Positions 44,461-53,380 of a stretch of DNA of 64,000 nucleotides are shown piece by piece. The notes under the pieces were generated by a model, which was not told where the DNA came from, made no database searches, and was given only the letters and a program-made list of their open reading frames with translations. How positions within the stretch are numbered: position 1 is the stretch's first letter; every line of letters starts with the position of its first letter. Source of the DNA: Trebonia sp963795335 (GTDB taxonomy: Bacteria > Actinomycetota > Actinomycetes > Streptosporangiales > Streptosporangiaceae); contig CAWCHI010000019.1 of assembly GCA_963795335.1 (NCBI GenBank), forward strand, positions 184,528 through 248,527. The letters run 5' to 3'. Made by a program: the position numbers and the translations under genes.

Positions 44461-46131
44461 TCACCGGTTCCTCTCGAAGGCGAGCCGGACGGCCATCGCG
44501 CCCTCGCCGACGGCCGCGGCGACTCGCTTGGCCGAGCCGCTGCGGACATCCCCGACGGCGAAGACGCCCGTGCGGCTGGTCTCGAGGAGCAAGGGCCCGG
44601 GGCTGGTCTCGGGCAGCGCAGCGGGCCCGGTCCGGATGTAGCCGCGGTCGTCCAGGGCAACCAGGCCGTTCAGCCAGCCCGTGCACGGCCTCGCGCCGAT
44701 GAAGACGAACAGGGCGCGCGCGCTGACACCCCGCCGCGCGCCGGTCTGACGGTCCTGAACGGTGATAGCTTCCAGGGCCTCGTCGCCGTGCAGCTCCCGG
44801 ACCTCGGTGCCCAGCATGACGTCGGCGTGAGGCAGCCGCATAACCCGGTCGACGAGGTAGCGGGACATGTTCTGGCCCAGGTCCCGCTCGCGCACGATAA
44901 GCGTGACCTGGGCGGCATGCCCTGACAGGAAGACCGCCGCCTGCCCGGCCGAGTTACCGCCGCCCACGATCGCGACCGGGTCCCCGGCGCATAGCAGCGC
45001 CTCGGCTTGCGATGCCGCGTAGTAGATGCTCATCTTCTCGAAGTAGTCGGCCCGCTGCGCGTCGAGACGCCGGTAGCGGGCGCCGGTCGCGATGACCACG
45101 GACGTGCTCGTCAGGGAAGTCCCGTCGGCGAGGTGAACGCGGTAGTGGCTATTGTCCTGCTCGATGGCGGTGGCCTCGGCCGGCACGGCGAACCGGGCGC
45201 CGAACTTCTGCGCCTGGAGCACCGCGCGGTCAGCCAGTTCGGCGCCGGAGATACCAGAGGGGAATCCCAGGTAGTTCTCGATCCGCGATGACATCCCGGC
45301 CTGCCCTCCGGTCGCCACTCCGTCAAGCGCGATCACCTGCATGCCCTCCGAGGCCCCGTACACAGCGGCGGACAGGCCGGCCGGGCCTGAACCGACCACG
45401 AGCAGGTCGCAACTGGCTTGCGGCGCGCTCGGCGCCGGAAGCCCGACGGCGGCAGCGAGCTCCGAGTTACTGGGGTTGCGCAGCAGCCGGCCGTAAACGA
45501 TGACGATCGGCGTGTCGCCCGGTGACAAGCCCAGCTGCCTGAGCATTGCCTCGGCGGACGGGTCTTCCTCCAGGTCCAGCCACCGGACCGGGATCCGGTT
45601 CCTGGCCGCGAAGTCCCGGACCCGCCTGGTGTCAGGCGAGAACCTGGAACCGACGATCCGCAGGCCGGCGCCGAGCCCGATCAGAATCGAGCGGCGCAGC
45701 AGGTAGGCGCGGAGGATGAGGTCGCCGACCGCGGGGTCACGGCCGATCAGTTCCCTGAGCCGGGCAACGGGTATCGCGAGCACCTCACCGGCGTCCAGTG
45801 CGGTGGCGGTATAGAACGACCCCTCGCCGGTCAGCAGGCTGAGCTCGCCGAGGAACCGGCCACGGCCGTGCACGCTGATAATGCGTTCCTCGTGCGTTCC
45901 GTGCCCCTCGACTGAGGCCACGTGTCCGGCCAGCACAATGTAGAAGTCGCAGTCCCGCTCCCCTTCGCTGAACAGGATCTCCCCCGGCTGTGTGCCGCGG
46001 CGCTCACCTTGACCGCTCAGCGCGGCGATCTGGGCGTCGCTCAGCCGGGGATACGCTCCGTTCAGGTCAGGGGTTTCCGTGATGTCCCCGGGCACCGCCG
46101 GCGAAGGCTTAGACGTAGGTTTCGTCGACAT
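44461..46131 (-). CDS. Cyclic-nucleotide-binding domain fused to thioredoxin-reductase-like flavoprotein
   Basis: A 556-aa fusion. The CNB domain is at about residues 30-145 (ILFSEGERDCDFYIVLAGHVASV, GRGRFLGELSLLTGEGSFYTATALDAGEVLAIP). A thioredoxin-fold-like spacer follows (about 160-235), then a pyridine-nucleotide disulfide reductase with FAD motif LLVVGSGPAGLSAAVYGASEG and NAD motif VAIVGGGNSAGQAAVFL, ending GVFAVGDVRSGSAKRVAAAVGEGAMAV. The TrxR redox CxxC between the two nucleotide motifs is missing (GISGAELADRAVLQAQKF), so it cannot reduce thioredoxin in the usual way. It may signal cyclic-nucleotide or redox state. ATG 46131; it overlaps the UBP gene by 23 bp. Confidence 0.88.
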   Translation of the reverse strand: MSTKPTSKPSPAVPGDITETPDLNGAYPRLSDAQIAALSGQGERRGTQPGEILFSEGERDCDFYIVLAGHVASVEGHGTHEERIISVHGRGRFLGELSLLTGEGSFYTATALDAGEVLAIPVARLRELIGRDPAVGDLILRAYLLRRSILIGLGAGLRIVGSRFSPDTRRVRDFAARNRIPVRWLDLEEDPSAEAMLRQLGLSPGDTPIVIVYGRLLRNPSNSELAAAVGLPAPSAPQASCDLLVVGSGPAGLSAAVYGASEGMQVIALDGVATGGQAGMSSRIENYLGFPSGISGAELADRAVLQAQKFGARFAVPAEATAIEQDNSHYRVHLADGTSLTSTSVVIATGARYRRLDAQRADYFEKMSIYYAASQAEALLCAGDPVAIVGGGNSAGQAAVFLSGHAAQVTLIVRERDLGQNMSRYLVDRVMRLPHADVMLGTEVRELHGDEALEAITVQDRQTGARRGVSARALFVFIGARPCTGWLNGLVALDDRGYIRTGPAALPETSPGPLLLETSRTGVFAVGDVRSGSAKRVAAAVGEGAMAVRLAFERNR

Positions 46132-46372
46132 AGCACCAGCGCCAGGACTCGCCCGGCTCGAACGAAGCGACGATCGGGTGCCCGGCCGCGAAGGCGTGCT
46201 CGCGCGCGTGGCGCATCGGCGAGGAATCGCAGCAGCCCACGTGCCCACAGGTCAGGCACAGCCGCAGGTGCACCCACGGGGTCCCGAGAGCCAGGCACTC
46301 CTCGCAGCCGCCGGGCGTCCGCGGTGTCACCGGCTGGACGAGGTTCAGGTGCGGATCAGTCGCTACCGTCAT
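46109..46372 (-). CDS. UBP-type zinc-finger protein (first operon gene)
   Basis: An 87-aa zinc-finger protein: CEECLALGTPWVHLRLCLTCGHVGCCDSSPMRHAREHAFAAGHP carries the Cys/His ligand set of the ZnF-UBP fold, which in eukaryotes binds ubiquitin C-termini. Bacterial copies sit with redox genes and have unknown partners; binding the C-terminal tail of a Pup- or ubiquitin-like protein is possible but unproven. ATG 46372 is followed by normal codon use. It probably starts the ten-gene operon. Confidence 0.8.
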   Translation of the reverse strand: MTVATDPHLNLVQPVTPRTPGGCEECLALGTPWVHLRLCLTCGHVGCCDSSPMRHAREHAFAAGHPIVASFEPGESWRWCYVDETYV

Positions 46373-46397
46373 GCTCGCCGTCCTCTCGTGTTGGCAT

Positions 46398-46437
46398 GTC
46401 CCCATGCTGGCCAGGGACGGCCAGGCGGCACATCCTC
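46398..46437. promoter_or_regulatory. Inverted repeat and shared decamer upstream of the stress operon
   Basis: GTCCC (46398-46402) and GGGAC (46414-46418) make an inverted repeat with an 11-nt centre, 26 nt before the UBP start. Further upstream the decamer GCACATCCTC (46428-46437) is identical to one before hsp20 (43949-43958). Both are candidates for a common stress regulator; no known consensus was matched with confidence. Confidence 0.35.
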
Positions 46438-46440
46438 AGA

Positions 46441-47304
46441 CTAGGTAGTTGTCGCGGCCCGGCTGATGGCGCGGATTTCCGCCGGGTCCAGCTCGATGCT
46501 CGCGGCCACGACGTTCTGCTCAACGTGCTCGGGCGAACCTGAGCCTGGGATCGGCAGGATCTGCGGCGACCTCGCGAGCAGCCAGGCCAGCGCCACCTGA
46601 CGCGCGCTCACCCCGTGGCGCCCGGCAGCGTCGAGGACGGGCTGGCTGGCATCGGTCTCGGCGATCGGCGCCCACGGCAGGAACACCAGCATCTCCTGCT
46701 CGCACAGGTTCACCATCTCCTCGGAGGTCCGGTCGGTCACGTTGTAGCGGTTCTGGACCGACACGACCGGGGTCACCCGCTCTGCCTCGCGCAGCTGCTC
46801 CTCGGAGAAATTCGACACCCCGATGTGACGGATCTTGCCCTCGTCCTTCAGCTCGGCGAGCGTGCCGACCGACTCCGCGACCGGCACCCTCGGGTCGGGC
46901 CGGTGGAACTGGTACAGGTCGATCCGGTCCAGCCTGAGCCGGGCCAGGCTGCCCTCGCAGGCCTCGCGCAGGTGGTCCGGGCGGCCGTCTGGCTCCCACT
47001 GCCCCGGCCCCGGCCGCATCAGGCCCGCCTTCGTCGCGATCACGAGCTCGTCGGGATACGGGTACAGGGTCTCCGCGATCAGCCGCTCGCTGACCTCCGG
47101 CCCGTAGGAGTCGGCCGTGTCGATAAAGGTGACGTCCAGCTCCACGGCCCGCCGCAGAGCCGCCTGGGCGCGACCCCGGTCCGGCGGGTCACCCCAGACC
47201 CCCTGACCCGTGATCCGCATCGCGCCAAATCCCAGCCGGTTCACCGTGAGGTCGCCGCCGACGTCTATCTTGCCTGCAGCCCCCGCTGTCGGCCTTCCGC
47301 TCAT
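46441..47304 (-). CDS. Aldo/keto reductase
   Basis: A 287-aa AKR with the (beta/alpha)8 signature. FIDTADSYGPEVSE supplies Asp and Tyr of the catalytic tetrad, LVIATKAGL the Lys and LYQFHRPDP the His. The NADPH-binding end PGSGSPEHVEQN completes it. It reduces aldehydes or ketones, fitting a reactive-carbonyl role beside stress genes. ATG 47304 is preceded by AAAAGGAG. It lies 69 nt before the UBP start on the same strand and may share a transcript with the operon. Confidence 0.93.
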   Translation of the reverse strand: MSGRPTAGAAGKIDVGGDLTVNRLGFGAMRITGQGVWGDPPDRGRAQAALRRAVELDVTFIDTADSYGPEVSERLIAETLYPYPDELVIATKAGLMRPGPGQWEPDGRPDHLREACEGSLARLRLDRIDLYQFHRPDPRVPVAESVGTLAELKDEGKIRHIGVSNFSEEQLREAERVTPVVSVQNRYNVTDRTSEEMVNLCEQEMLVFLPWAPIAETDASQPVLDAAGRHGVSARQVALAWLLARSPQILPIPGSGSPEHVEQNVVAASIELDPAEIRAISRAATTT

Positions 47305-47651
47305 GGCTACTCCTTTTCTCGTCGGGGCAGCTCGGCCTGGACTGCGCAAGGTCGCGGACCTGGCCCCACTGCGCATCAGGTTCCTAGCTTCCCCAGCGGC
47401 CGGTGCGCGCGCATCCTTCGTTCGGGCAGTCTCCCTCGCTCGGGCAGTCTCCGGGTGTCACGCTGCCGCCGTTACGGCAATGCAGGTGATGGGTTTGAAA
47501 AAGGCCGGCCGCGCGGCTCGAACTAGCCGGTGTGCTGATGTGCGCACGAGCCAGCGGGGTCACTCTTGCCCCATAGCTAGCGCGGCTCCGCATCGCAAGC
47601 AGCAGCCTGGTCACGAAATGCAACGAACGAGCGAGCAGGAGAGGTGGACCG
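47305..47651. other. Divergent intergenic region AKR/BON with an 18-bp-period direct repeat
   Basis: There is no gene here. TCGGGCAGTCTCC occurs at 47422-47434 and 47440-47452 (18-bp period). A purine-rich GCAGGAGAGGTGG precedes the BON gene start at 47652. No promoter boxes could be fixed. Confidence 0.35.
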
Positions 47652-48305
47652 GTGAAGACAGACAGCGAGATCAGGGAAGACGTCATCAGCGAACTAGCCT
47701 GGGATCCCCAGATAACCGACCCCAACGCTATCGGTGTGGCCGTCGAGGACGGCGCGGTCACCCTGACCGGTCACGTGCCAACCTACGCGGAGAGGCTGGC
47801 CGCCGCCCGTGCGGCGGAGCGAGTGTACGGTGTCAAGGCTGTGGCCAATAATCTGCAGGTCAAACTGGCCGCCGCGCCGCGGGACGACTCCGACATCGCC
47901 AAGGCGATCGCGCACGTGCTTGACTGGAACGTGCAAGTGCCCGAGGGCAAGGTACACGCCCAGGTGCAGAACGGCTGGGTCACGCTCGATGGTGAAGTCA
48001 GTTACGACTACCAGCGGCGCGAAGTTGAGCGGATGGTTCGCCAGGTCCGCGGAGTGATCGGCGTGACCGACGCCATCAAGGTTGACCCGCCAGCGAGCGC
48101 GCAGAAGGTCCAGGAAGTGATCGAGGACGCGTTCAAGCGCGAGGCTGAGGTCGACGCACGCCACATCAGCGTGGGGGTCTCCGACCATACCGCGAAGCTG
48201 TACGGCCACGTGCACTCCGTCCAGGAGGCCACCGCGGCCCGGGCGGCCGCGGCCTCGGCCCCTGGGATCGCCGCCGTGGAGAGCCATCTCGTGGTCTCCC
48301 CCTAG
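47652..48305 (+). CDS. Triple BON-domain protein
   Basis: A 217-aa protein with three BON repeats (about residues 5-70, 80-145 and 150-217), each with the pattern of VTLTGHVPTYAERLAAARAAERVYGV or VTLDGEVSYDYQRREVERMVRQVRGV. The last is less regular. No signal peptide, so cytosolic. BON proteins such as OsmY are stress-induced and bind membranes or protein surfaces; triple-BON proteins without other domains are common in actinobacterial stress islands. GTG or ATG alternatives were not needed. Confidence 0.88.
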   Translation: MKTDSEIREDVISELAWDPQITDPNAIGVAVEDGAVTLTGHVPTYAERLAAARAAERVYGVKAVANNLQVKLAAAPRDDSDIAKAIAHVLDWNVQVPEGKVHAQVQNGWVTLDGEVSYDYQRREVERMVRQVRGVIGVTDAIKVDPPASAQKVQEVIEDAFKREAEVDARHISVGVSDHTAKLYGHVHSVQEATAARAAAASAPGIAAVESHLVVSP

Positions 48306-48627
48306 CCGGCCCTGTGGGGGATCGGCGGATCGCTCCTCCAGGCCGATCCCCCGCAGCCACGCTGCCGTCGAGCGCCGTTACTGCACATGTCCGCGACGTC
48401 CCCTATTGGGACCAAAAGTCACCCGGCCCCGTTCGTGAGATTATTGCCTTTTATTCTTGATTATTTCGGGCGGCCCCCCGACGGCGCGCTGCCGGATGCT
48501 CGATGCGGCAGCCGATCGCGGCACTTTCCGCCGTCTCCGATTCAGATTCCAATTCCTCAACTGCCGTTCAGCTAGGTACTCCCGGGAAACGACCTGGTAC
48601 GTTTGACGGGGGATTTTGGGAGACGCC
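48306..48627. promoter_or_regulatory. Leader of the LuxR-type gene with GTCCC/GGGAC inverted repeat
   Basis: This 322-bp gap is AT-rich in the middle (48440-48475). GTCCC (48398-48402) and GGGAC (48408-48412) form an inverted repeat with a 5-nt centre CTATT, resembling the core of GGGAC/GTCCC operators of two-component response regulators. The GGGAG before the ATG at 48628 is the RBS. Confidence 0.35.
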
Positions 48628-51360
48628 ATGGCTGACGCGATTACGCTACGGGGAAGGGCGACGGAATACGACGCGGTTCTCAGCCTGCTCGCGGCCACGC
48701 CGGAAGGCCCGGGCAAGATCCTGCTCGTGGAAGGCGACCCGGGCTCGGGCAAGTCGCTGCTGCTCGCCGCGGCGGCCCGGCAGGCGCGGGAGTTGGGCCT
48801 TACCGTTGTCGCCGTAACAGCCGATGAGCTGAGCCGGGCCACGCCGCTGGCACCGCTGCTCAGCGCAGTCCACGCCGCAGGGCACGCGGCGCCCTCGGTC
48901 GGCACGGTGCTCGCCAGGCTGGAGGACCTGGCCGCCGCGGGTCCGGTCCTGGTGGCAGTGGACGACGTCCAGTGGGCTGACCGGGAGACCATTCACGCGT
49001 TCCGGGCCCTGCCGCGGCTGCTGGCCTCCTATCCGTTGTGCTGGATCCTCACCATGGCCAGCTCCCCGCACCCTGGCCCCGCGGAACTGCTCTTCAAGCT
49101 GCTCGAAGACGACGGAGCCACCCGGGTCTCGCTGGGGCCGCTCGACCCTGCGGCCCAGCTCACGCTGATCAGCGATGTCCTCGGCGCCGCCCCCGACAAG
49201 GCGCTCGTCGAACTCGCGGACGGCGCCGCAGGAAATCCCTTCATCCTCGCCGAGGCCTTCCGCGGGCTGCTCGACGAGGGCGCCATCACCGTAGCCAACG
49301 GGCAAGCCCGCCTGACGTCCGCCCGGGTTTCCGGCCGGATCCAGATGCTGGCCGCGGACAGGCTCAACGGACTGTCCGCGCGCACCCGCCAGTTCACCGA
49401 GACGGCATCGGTCCTGGGAAAGTCGTTCCGGCTCGAGGACGTCGCCGAGATCCTGAGCCAGTCCCCGGGCGCCCTGCTGGGCGTGCTCGATGAGGCGGTG
49501 GCCGCGCACCTCATCGTGGCGACAGCGGACGGGCTGGCGTTCCAGCACGAGTTCGTCCGGCAGGCAGTAGCGCAGCTGCTGCCGAATGCCGTCCAGCAGG
49601 CCCTGCACTGGCAGTTCGGGCACATGCTGCTCGCGCGCGGAGGCTCGGCCGTTCCCGCCGCGTGCCACCTGCTCGACGGAGCCCGTCCCGGTGACGCCGT
49701 CGCCCTGGCCGGGCTTGATCGCGCCGTGGCGGAACTGCTGCCGTTCACCCCGGGGGCCGCGGCTGACCTGTCAACCGCAGCGCTCGTGCTTACCCCGCCA
49801 TCCGACCCGGAACGGCCTGCCCGCACGGCGACCACGGTCAGGACGCTGACCGCGGCGGGGCAGTGCGACGCGGCGGAGGCCCTGGTGCGCTCGTCACTCG
49901 CCGTGCCCCTGCCCGCGCTGGAAAGCGCGGCGCTGAGGTGCGCCCTGTCGTCGCTGCTGGCCCTGACCGGGCGGGCCTCGGAGGCGATGATCGAGGCCCA
50001 GGCCGTCCTCGCCACCTTCGAGATGACACCGCGCCTGCGCGACGACGCGACCATTGCCCTGCTGTGGGCGTGGCTGGGACTGCGCGGCAACAGGCAAGTC
50101 GACCAGCTGGCCCGGGCCGTCCTGGCCGAGCCGGGTGATAAGCGCGGCGAGCTCGCGATCGCCGCGATGGTCGCGTTCGCGGTGGCCGCTTGGGACGCGG
50201 GCAGGCCCACGGAGGCGGTGGACCTGGCCACCCAGGCCGCCCGGAAAGCGGCGGAGGGACCGTACGAGACCTCCCATTTCAACCCGCAGCTGCTTCTCGC
50301 CGCGATGCTGATCGACGTCGGCCAGGCCGACCAGGGGGCGGCGATCGTGAACTCCATGGAGTCGGTCGAGGTACCGGCGGCGAGCCCCTGGCCGGAGGGA
50401 ATCGCCGAGGCCATGCGCGCCCGAATCGCCCTGGCGACGGGCCACCTCAACGACGCGGCGGCGCTCGCCCAGTCGGCCTTGGAGGCGACGGGCGCCCACG
50501 GGCCCGTCGGGCAGGACGCACTCGCGCTGCCAGTCCTCGCTACCGTCGCCCTGCGCCAGGGTGATCTGTGCGCGGCCGAAGGCTACGCAGAGCGGCTGCC
50601 GGGTCACGGCTGCTTCTACGGCTCGGCCTACGGGGAGGGCGCGGCACGCCTGGTGACAGCCCAGGTTCACGAGGCCCGCCGCGGCCCGCGGGCCGCACTG
50701 GACGTCCTGGCGGGCGTGCTGGGCGAGCTGGAGGAGCACAGGTCCATGCTGCTGGCCGATCCCGGCAACGCGCCCTGGCTTGTCCGCTCTGCCCTTGCCG
50801 CGCACGATCGCGCGCAGGCGGCGGACATCGCCTCCGTCATCGGCGCAACGGCCCGGGCCAACCCCACGTTCGCGGTCATCCGCGCGTCCGCCGACTACGC
50901 CGAGGGGCTGCTGGCAGGCGACATTCCCCGGCTGGCGCACGCGGCCGCCCAGCTGCCGGACCCGTGGCTCCGGTCATGCGCGACCGAAGACCGGGGTGTC
51001 CTGCTCGGCGAGGCGGGCCGGGGGACCGAAGCCGCCCGGGCCTTGAACGAGGCGCTGCGCGATTACACGCGGCTGGGGGCAGGCCGAGATGTAGCGCGCA
51101 CCCGCCGGCGGCTGCGCGAGCTGGGGATCCGGCACCGGCACTGGAGAACCGAAAAGCGGCCCGCGGCGGGCTGGGAGAGCCTCACCGACATGGAGCTGGC
51201 CACGGCCCGCCTGGTCGCCCAGGGGCTGACAAACCAGCAGATAGCCAATCAGCTGTTCATCAGCACGCACACGGTGGCGTTCCACCTTCGCCAGGTGTTC
51301 CGCAAGCTCGACGTCCGGTCACGCGTGGAACTGACTCGTGTCGCGCTCGAACACGCTTAG
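48628..51360 (+). CDS. LuxR-family MalT-like ATP-binding transcriptional regulator
   Basis: A 910-aa LAL-type regulator. An N-terminal AAA/STAND ATPase with Walker A VEGDPGSGKSLLLAA (about residue 35) and Walker B VLVAVDDVQWAD (about 115) is followed by a long alpha-helical TPR-like middle (about 380-830). A C-terminal LuxR HTH (LTDMELATARLVAQGLTNQQIANQLFISTHTVAFHLRQVFRKLDVRSRVELTR) is present. It activates transcription in response to a ligand or metabolite; LAL regulators often control biosynthetic or catabolic clusters nearby. ATG 48628 is preferred over an in-frame TTG at 48616. Confidence 0.93.
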   Translation: MADAITLRGRATEYDAVLSLLAATPEGPGKILLVEGDPGSGKSLLLAAAARQARELGLTVVAVTADELSRATPLAPLLSAVHAAGHAAPSVGTVLARLEDLAAAGPVLVAVDDVQWADRETIHAFRALPRLLASYPLCWILTMASSPHPGPAELLFKLLEDDGATRVSLGPLDPAAQLTLISDVLGAAPDKALVELADGAAGNPFILAEAFRGLLDEGAITVANGQARLTSARVSGRIQMLAADRLNGLSARTRQFTETASVLGKSFRLEDVAEILSQSPGALLGVLDEAVAAHLIVATADGLAFQHEFVRQAVAQLLPNAVQQALHWQFGHMLLARGGSAVPAACHLLDGARPGDAVALAGLDRAVAELLPFTPGAAADLSTAALVLTPPSDPERPARTATTVRTLTAAGQCDAAEALVRSSLAVPLPALESAALRCALSSLLALTGRASEAMIEAQAVLATFEMTPRLRDDATIALLWAWLGLRGNRQVDQLARAVLAEPGDKRGELAIAAMVAFAVAAWDAGRPTEAVDLATQAARKAAEGPYETSHFNPQLLLAAMLIDVGQADQGAAIVNSMESVEVPAASPWPEGIAEAMRARIALATGHLNDAAALAQSALEATGAHGPVGQDALALPVLATVALRQGDLCAAEGYAERLPGHGCFYGSAYGEGAARLVTAQVHEARRGPRAALDVLAGVLGELEEHRSMLLADPGNAPWLVRSALAAHDRAQAADIASVIGATARANPTFAVIRASADYAEGLLAGDIPRLAHAAAQLPDPWLRSCATEDRGVLLGEAGRGTEAARALNEALRDYTRLGAGRDVARTRRRLRELGIRHRHWRTEKRPAAGWESLTDMELATARLVAQGLTNQQIANQLFISTHTVAFHLRQVFRKLDVRSRVELTRVALEHA

Positions 51361-51459
51361 GAGGAAAACCTTCTCCCCCGGCCGCCTGGGCCCCGGCGGC
51401 AGCGCAACTCCACGTATGGGGGATGCGGGACGGTTCGCAGGGCGGCAAGGCTGGTCACC

Positions 51460-52077
51460 ATGATGCACGTCCGGTTCAGCCAGGTCGCCGCCGACCCTCC
51501 GGCCCTGGCTGAGTGCATTGGGTACCTCACGGATGAGGCCGGCCCGGTCCTGGAGGACCAGCACGGCAGCCTGGGGCTGTCGCTGCTCGAGGAACCCGGC
51601 GTCGTGCTCTTCGAGTCCTTCTGGGCGACGCGTGAGGCGCTGTTGCTGAGCCGGGAGACCGAAGCGGTCTTCCGCGGCGAACTGGCCCGTCGAGCCGGGC
51701 AGCCGGTGCGGGCCGAGGACCATGAGGTGGCCGTTTTCGAGCGGGTGGGGCCGCCAGGGGAGGCGGTCCAGCTGACACGGATGGAGGTCAAGCCGGCTGG
51801 AGTCCTGGACGTGGCCACGGTGTACGGGGACACCGTAGTCCCGCGGCTGGCCGGCTCCCCCGGTTTCCGCGAGGCGCTGCTGTTCGCTGACCCGGCCAAA
51901 GGGCAGCTGATCAGCCAGACCGCGTGGCGCGACACGGCCGCCCGGGCGGCCGTCCCCAGCGTCGCCGAGATGATCCGGGGCGAAGTCCTCGACGAGGAGA
52001 ACTGGAAGACCCGGGCCGAGGAGGACTACCGCCTGGTGTTCGACTCGGCGTGGAAACCGGGCCCAGCCGGGTGGTGA
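51460..52077 (+). CDS. Antibiotic-biosynthesis-monooxygenase-like (ABM) tandem ferredoxin-fold protein
   Basis: A 205-aa protein with two similar alpha/beta halves (about 1-95 and 100-190); the first contains VLFESFWATREALLLSRETEAVF, where ABM proteins have a conserved W-x-S/T-x-E-A-L. Such folds act as heme-degrading or quinone-forming monooxygenases, or bind small ligands. No cofactor motif can be assigned. It follows the LuxR gene by 100 nt and may be its target. Confidence 0.6.
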   Translation: MMHVRFSQVAADPPALAECIGYLTDEAGPVLEDQHGSLGLSLLEEPGVVLFESFWATREALLLSRETEAVFRGELARRAGQPVRAEDHEVAVFERVGPPGEAVQLTRMEVKPAGVLDVATVYGDTVVPRLAGSPGFREALLFADPAKGQLISQTAWRDTAARAAVPSVAEMIRGEVLDEENWKTRAEEDYRLVFDSAWKPGPAGW

Positions 52078-52126
52078 AACCCGGAATGACGGTGTGCCAG
52101 GTGCTTGAGCTACGGCCAGCTGGCTG

Positions 52127-53317
52127 TCAGTCCAGCTCCTCGCGGGACTCGATGCGGTCGGCGTCGAGTTCCATGCCCAGCCCGGGTTCCGTCGGCGGCA
52201 GGATCAGCCCGTCGACCGGACGGACCGGGGTCAGCAGGAAGTACTGGTGCACGACGTTCCACTTGACGAGGAACTCCACCAGCGGGGTGGTCGTTACTGG
52301 CAGCGCGAAGCTCAGGTTCGCGTTCGCCGGCACCGAGTGCCCGTGCGGGATCAACTCGACGTCGTAGGCAGTCGCGAGGGCGGCGATCTTCATCATCTCG
52401 CTGATCCCCCCGGCCCAGTAGGTGTCGGGCTGACAGACATGCATGGCGCGCACGTCCATCAGGGCCTTGAGACCCCACCGGGTGTATTCGTGCTCGCCGC
52501 CGGCCACCGCGATGCCGTGGCTGATGCCCCGCGCGATCTCGGCGTAAGAGGCGAGCTTGTCCGGCAGCACCGGCTCCTCGATCCAGCGCGGGGCGACGTC
52601 GCCGAGCCGGTCTGCCATCGCCAGGGTGTACGGGACGTCCCAGGACATCCAGGCGTCGATCATGATGTCGATGCCGGGACCGGCCGCTTCCCGCAGGGCT
52701 TCGAACAATGCCATGTTCTCGGCTATGCCTGCGCGGCCGTCGGCCGGCCCGCGCCGCGGGAACCACTTGGTGCCGCGGTACCCCTGACGGACGAAAGCCT
52801 CCACTGTCGCCCGGGCCTGCCCGGGTTCCAGCGAGTGGCCGAGCGCGGAAGCATAAGCCGGGATCGAATCGCGGACAGGTCCGCCGAGAAGCACGTGCAC
52901 CGGCACCCCGAAGTGCTTGCCCTTCAGATCCCACAGCGCGCAGTCGAGCGCGCTGATCGCCATCATCTCGGTGCCCTTGCGCCCATGGACCGACGTGCGG
53001 TACATGATGTCCCACAGCTGTTCGGACGCCAGCGCGTCCCGGCCGAGCAGGACCGGCGCGAGCGTCTGGCGGATGATCAGCGCCTGCTGGTCCGTGATCG
53101 GGCCTCCGGTGCCGACCAGGCCGTGGTTGGTCTCGACGTGCACGAACACCGAGCGCATGGCGTAGGACGTGGCGCCTGCACGCTTGAGCGGAGTCTCGGG
53201 CGAGCCAGCGCCCGGGTAGATCTCCACCGGGCGCAGCACACCGTCGGCCCAGAACTCGCCCGGATGTTCCATGGTGCCGTGGTAGGCCACACACCGGATC
53301 GAGGTAATGGTCTCCAT
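52127..53317 (-). CDS. Enolase-superfamily acid-sugar dehydratase (L-rhamnonate-dehydratase-like)
   Basis: A 396-aa enzyme. Metal ligands Asp in MIDAWMSW, Glu in WIEEPVLPD and Glu in GGEHEYTRWG fit the mandelate racemase subgroup. The base region TKWFPRRGPADG and the His/Asp dyad (CQPDTYWAGG and ELIPHGHSVPANANLSF) match rhamnonate/gluconate-type dehydratases, which remove water from sugar acids. A sugar-acid substrate is likely but not certain. ATG 53317 starts METITSIRC. It is the last gene of the oxygenase operon and might act on the product or be independently regulated by the TetR gene. Confidence 0.85.
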   Translation of the reverse strand: METITSIRCVAYHGTMEHPGEFWADGVLRPVEIYPGAGSPETPLKRAGATSYAMRSVFVHVETNHGLVGTGGPITDQQALIIRQTLAPVLLGRDALASEQLWDIMYRTSVHGRKGTEMMAISALDCALWDLKGKHFGVPVHVLLGGPVRDSIPAYASALGHSLEPGQARATVEAFVRQGYRGTKWFPRRGPADGRAGIAENMALFEALREAAGPGIDIMIDAWMSWDVPYTLAMADRLGDVAPRWIEEPVLPDKLASYAEIARGISHGIAVAGGEHEYTRWGLKALMDVRAMHVCQPDTYWAGGISEMMKIAALATAYDVELIPHGHSVPANANLSFALPVTTTPLVEFLVKWNVVHQYFLLTPVRPVDGLILPPTEPGLGMELDADRIESREELD

Positions 53318-53380
53318 GTCGGCTCCTCAACCATGGCATTTTCCAGCGGCCCGGGTCTGAACGGTCATGTGGCCGGCGCA

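Noticed and set aside
46398..48412. DosR/OsdR-type boxes (GGGAC/GTCCC repeats)
   Set aside because: Arms are 5 bp only, and orientation and spacing do not match the known palindrome. Kept only as unassigned inverted repeats.
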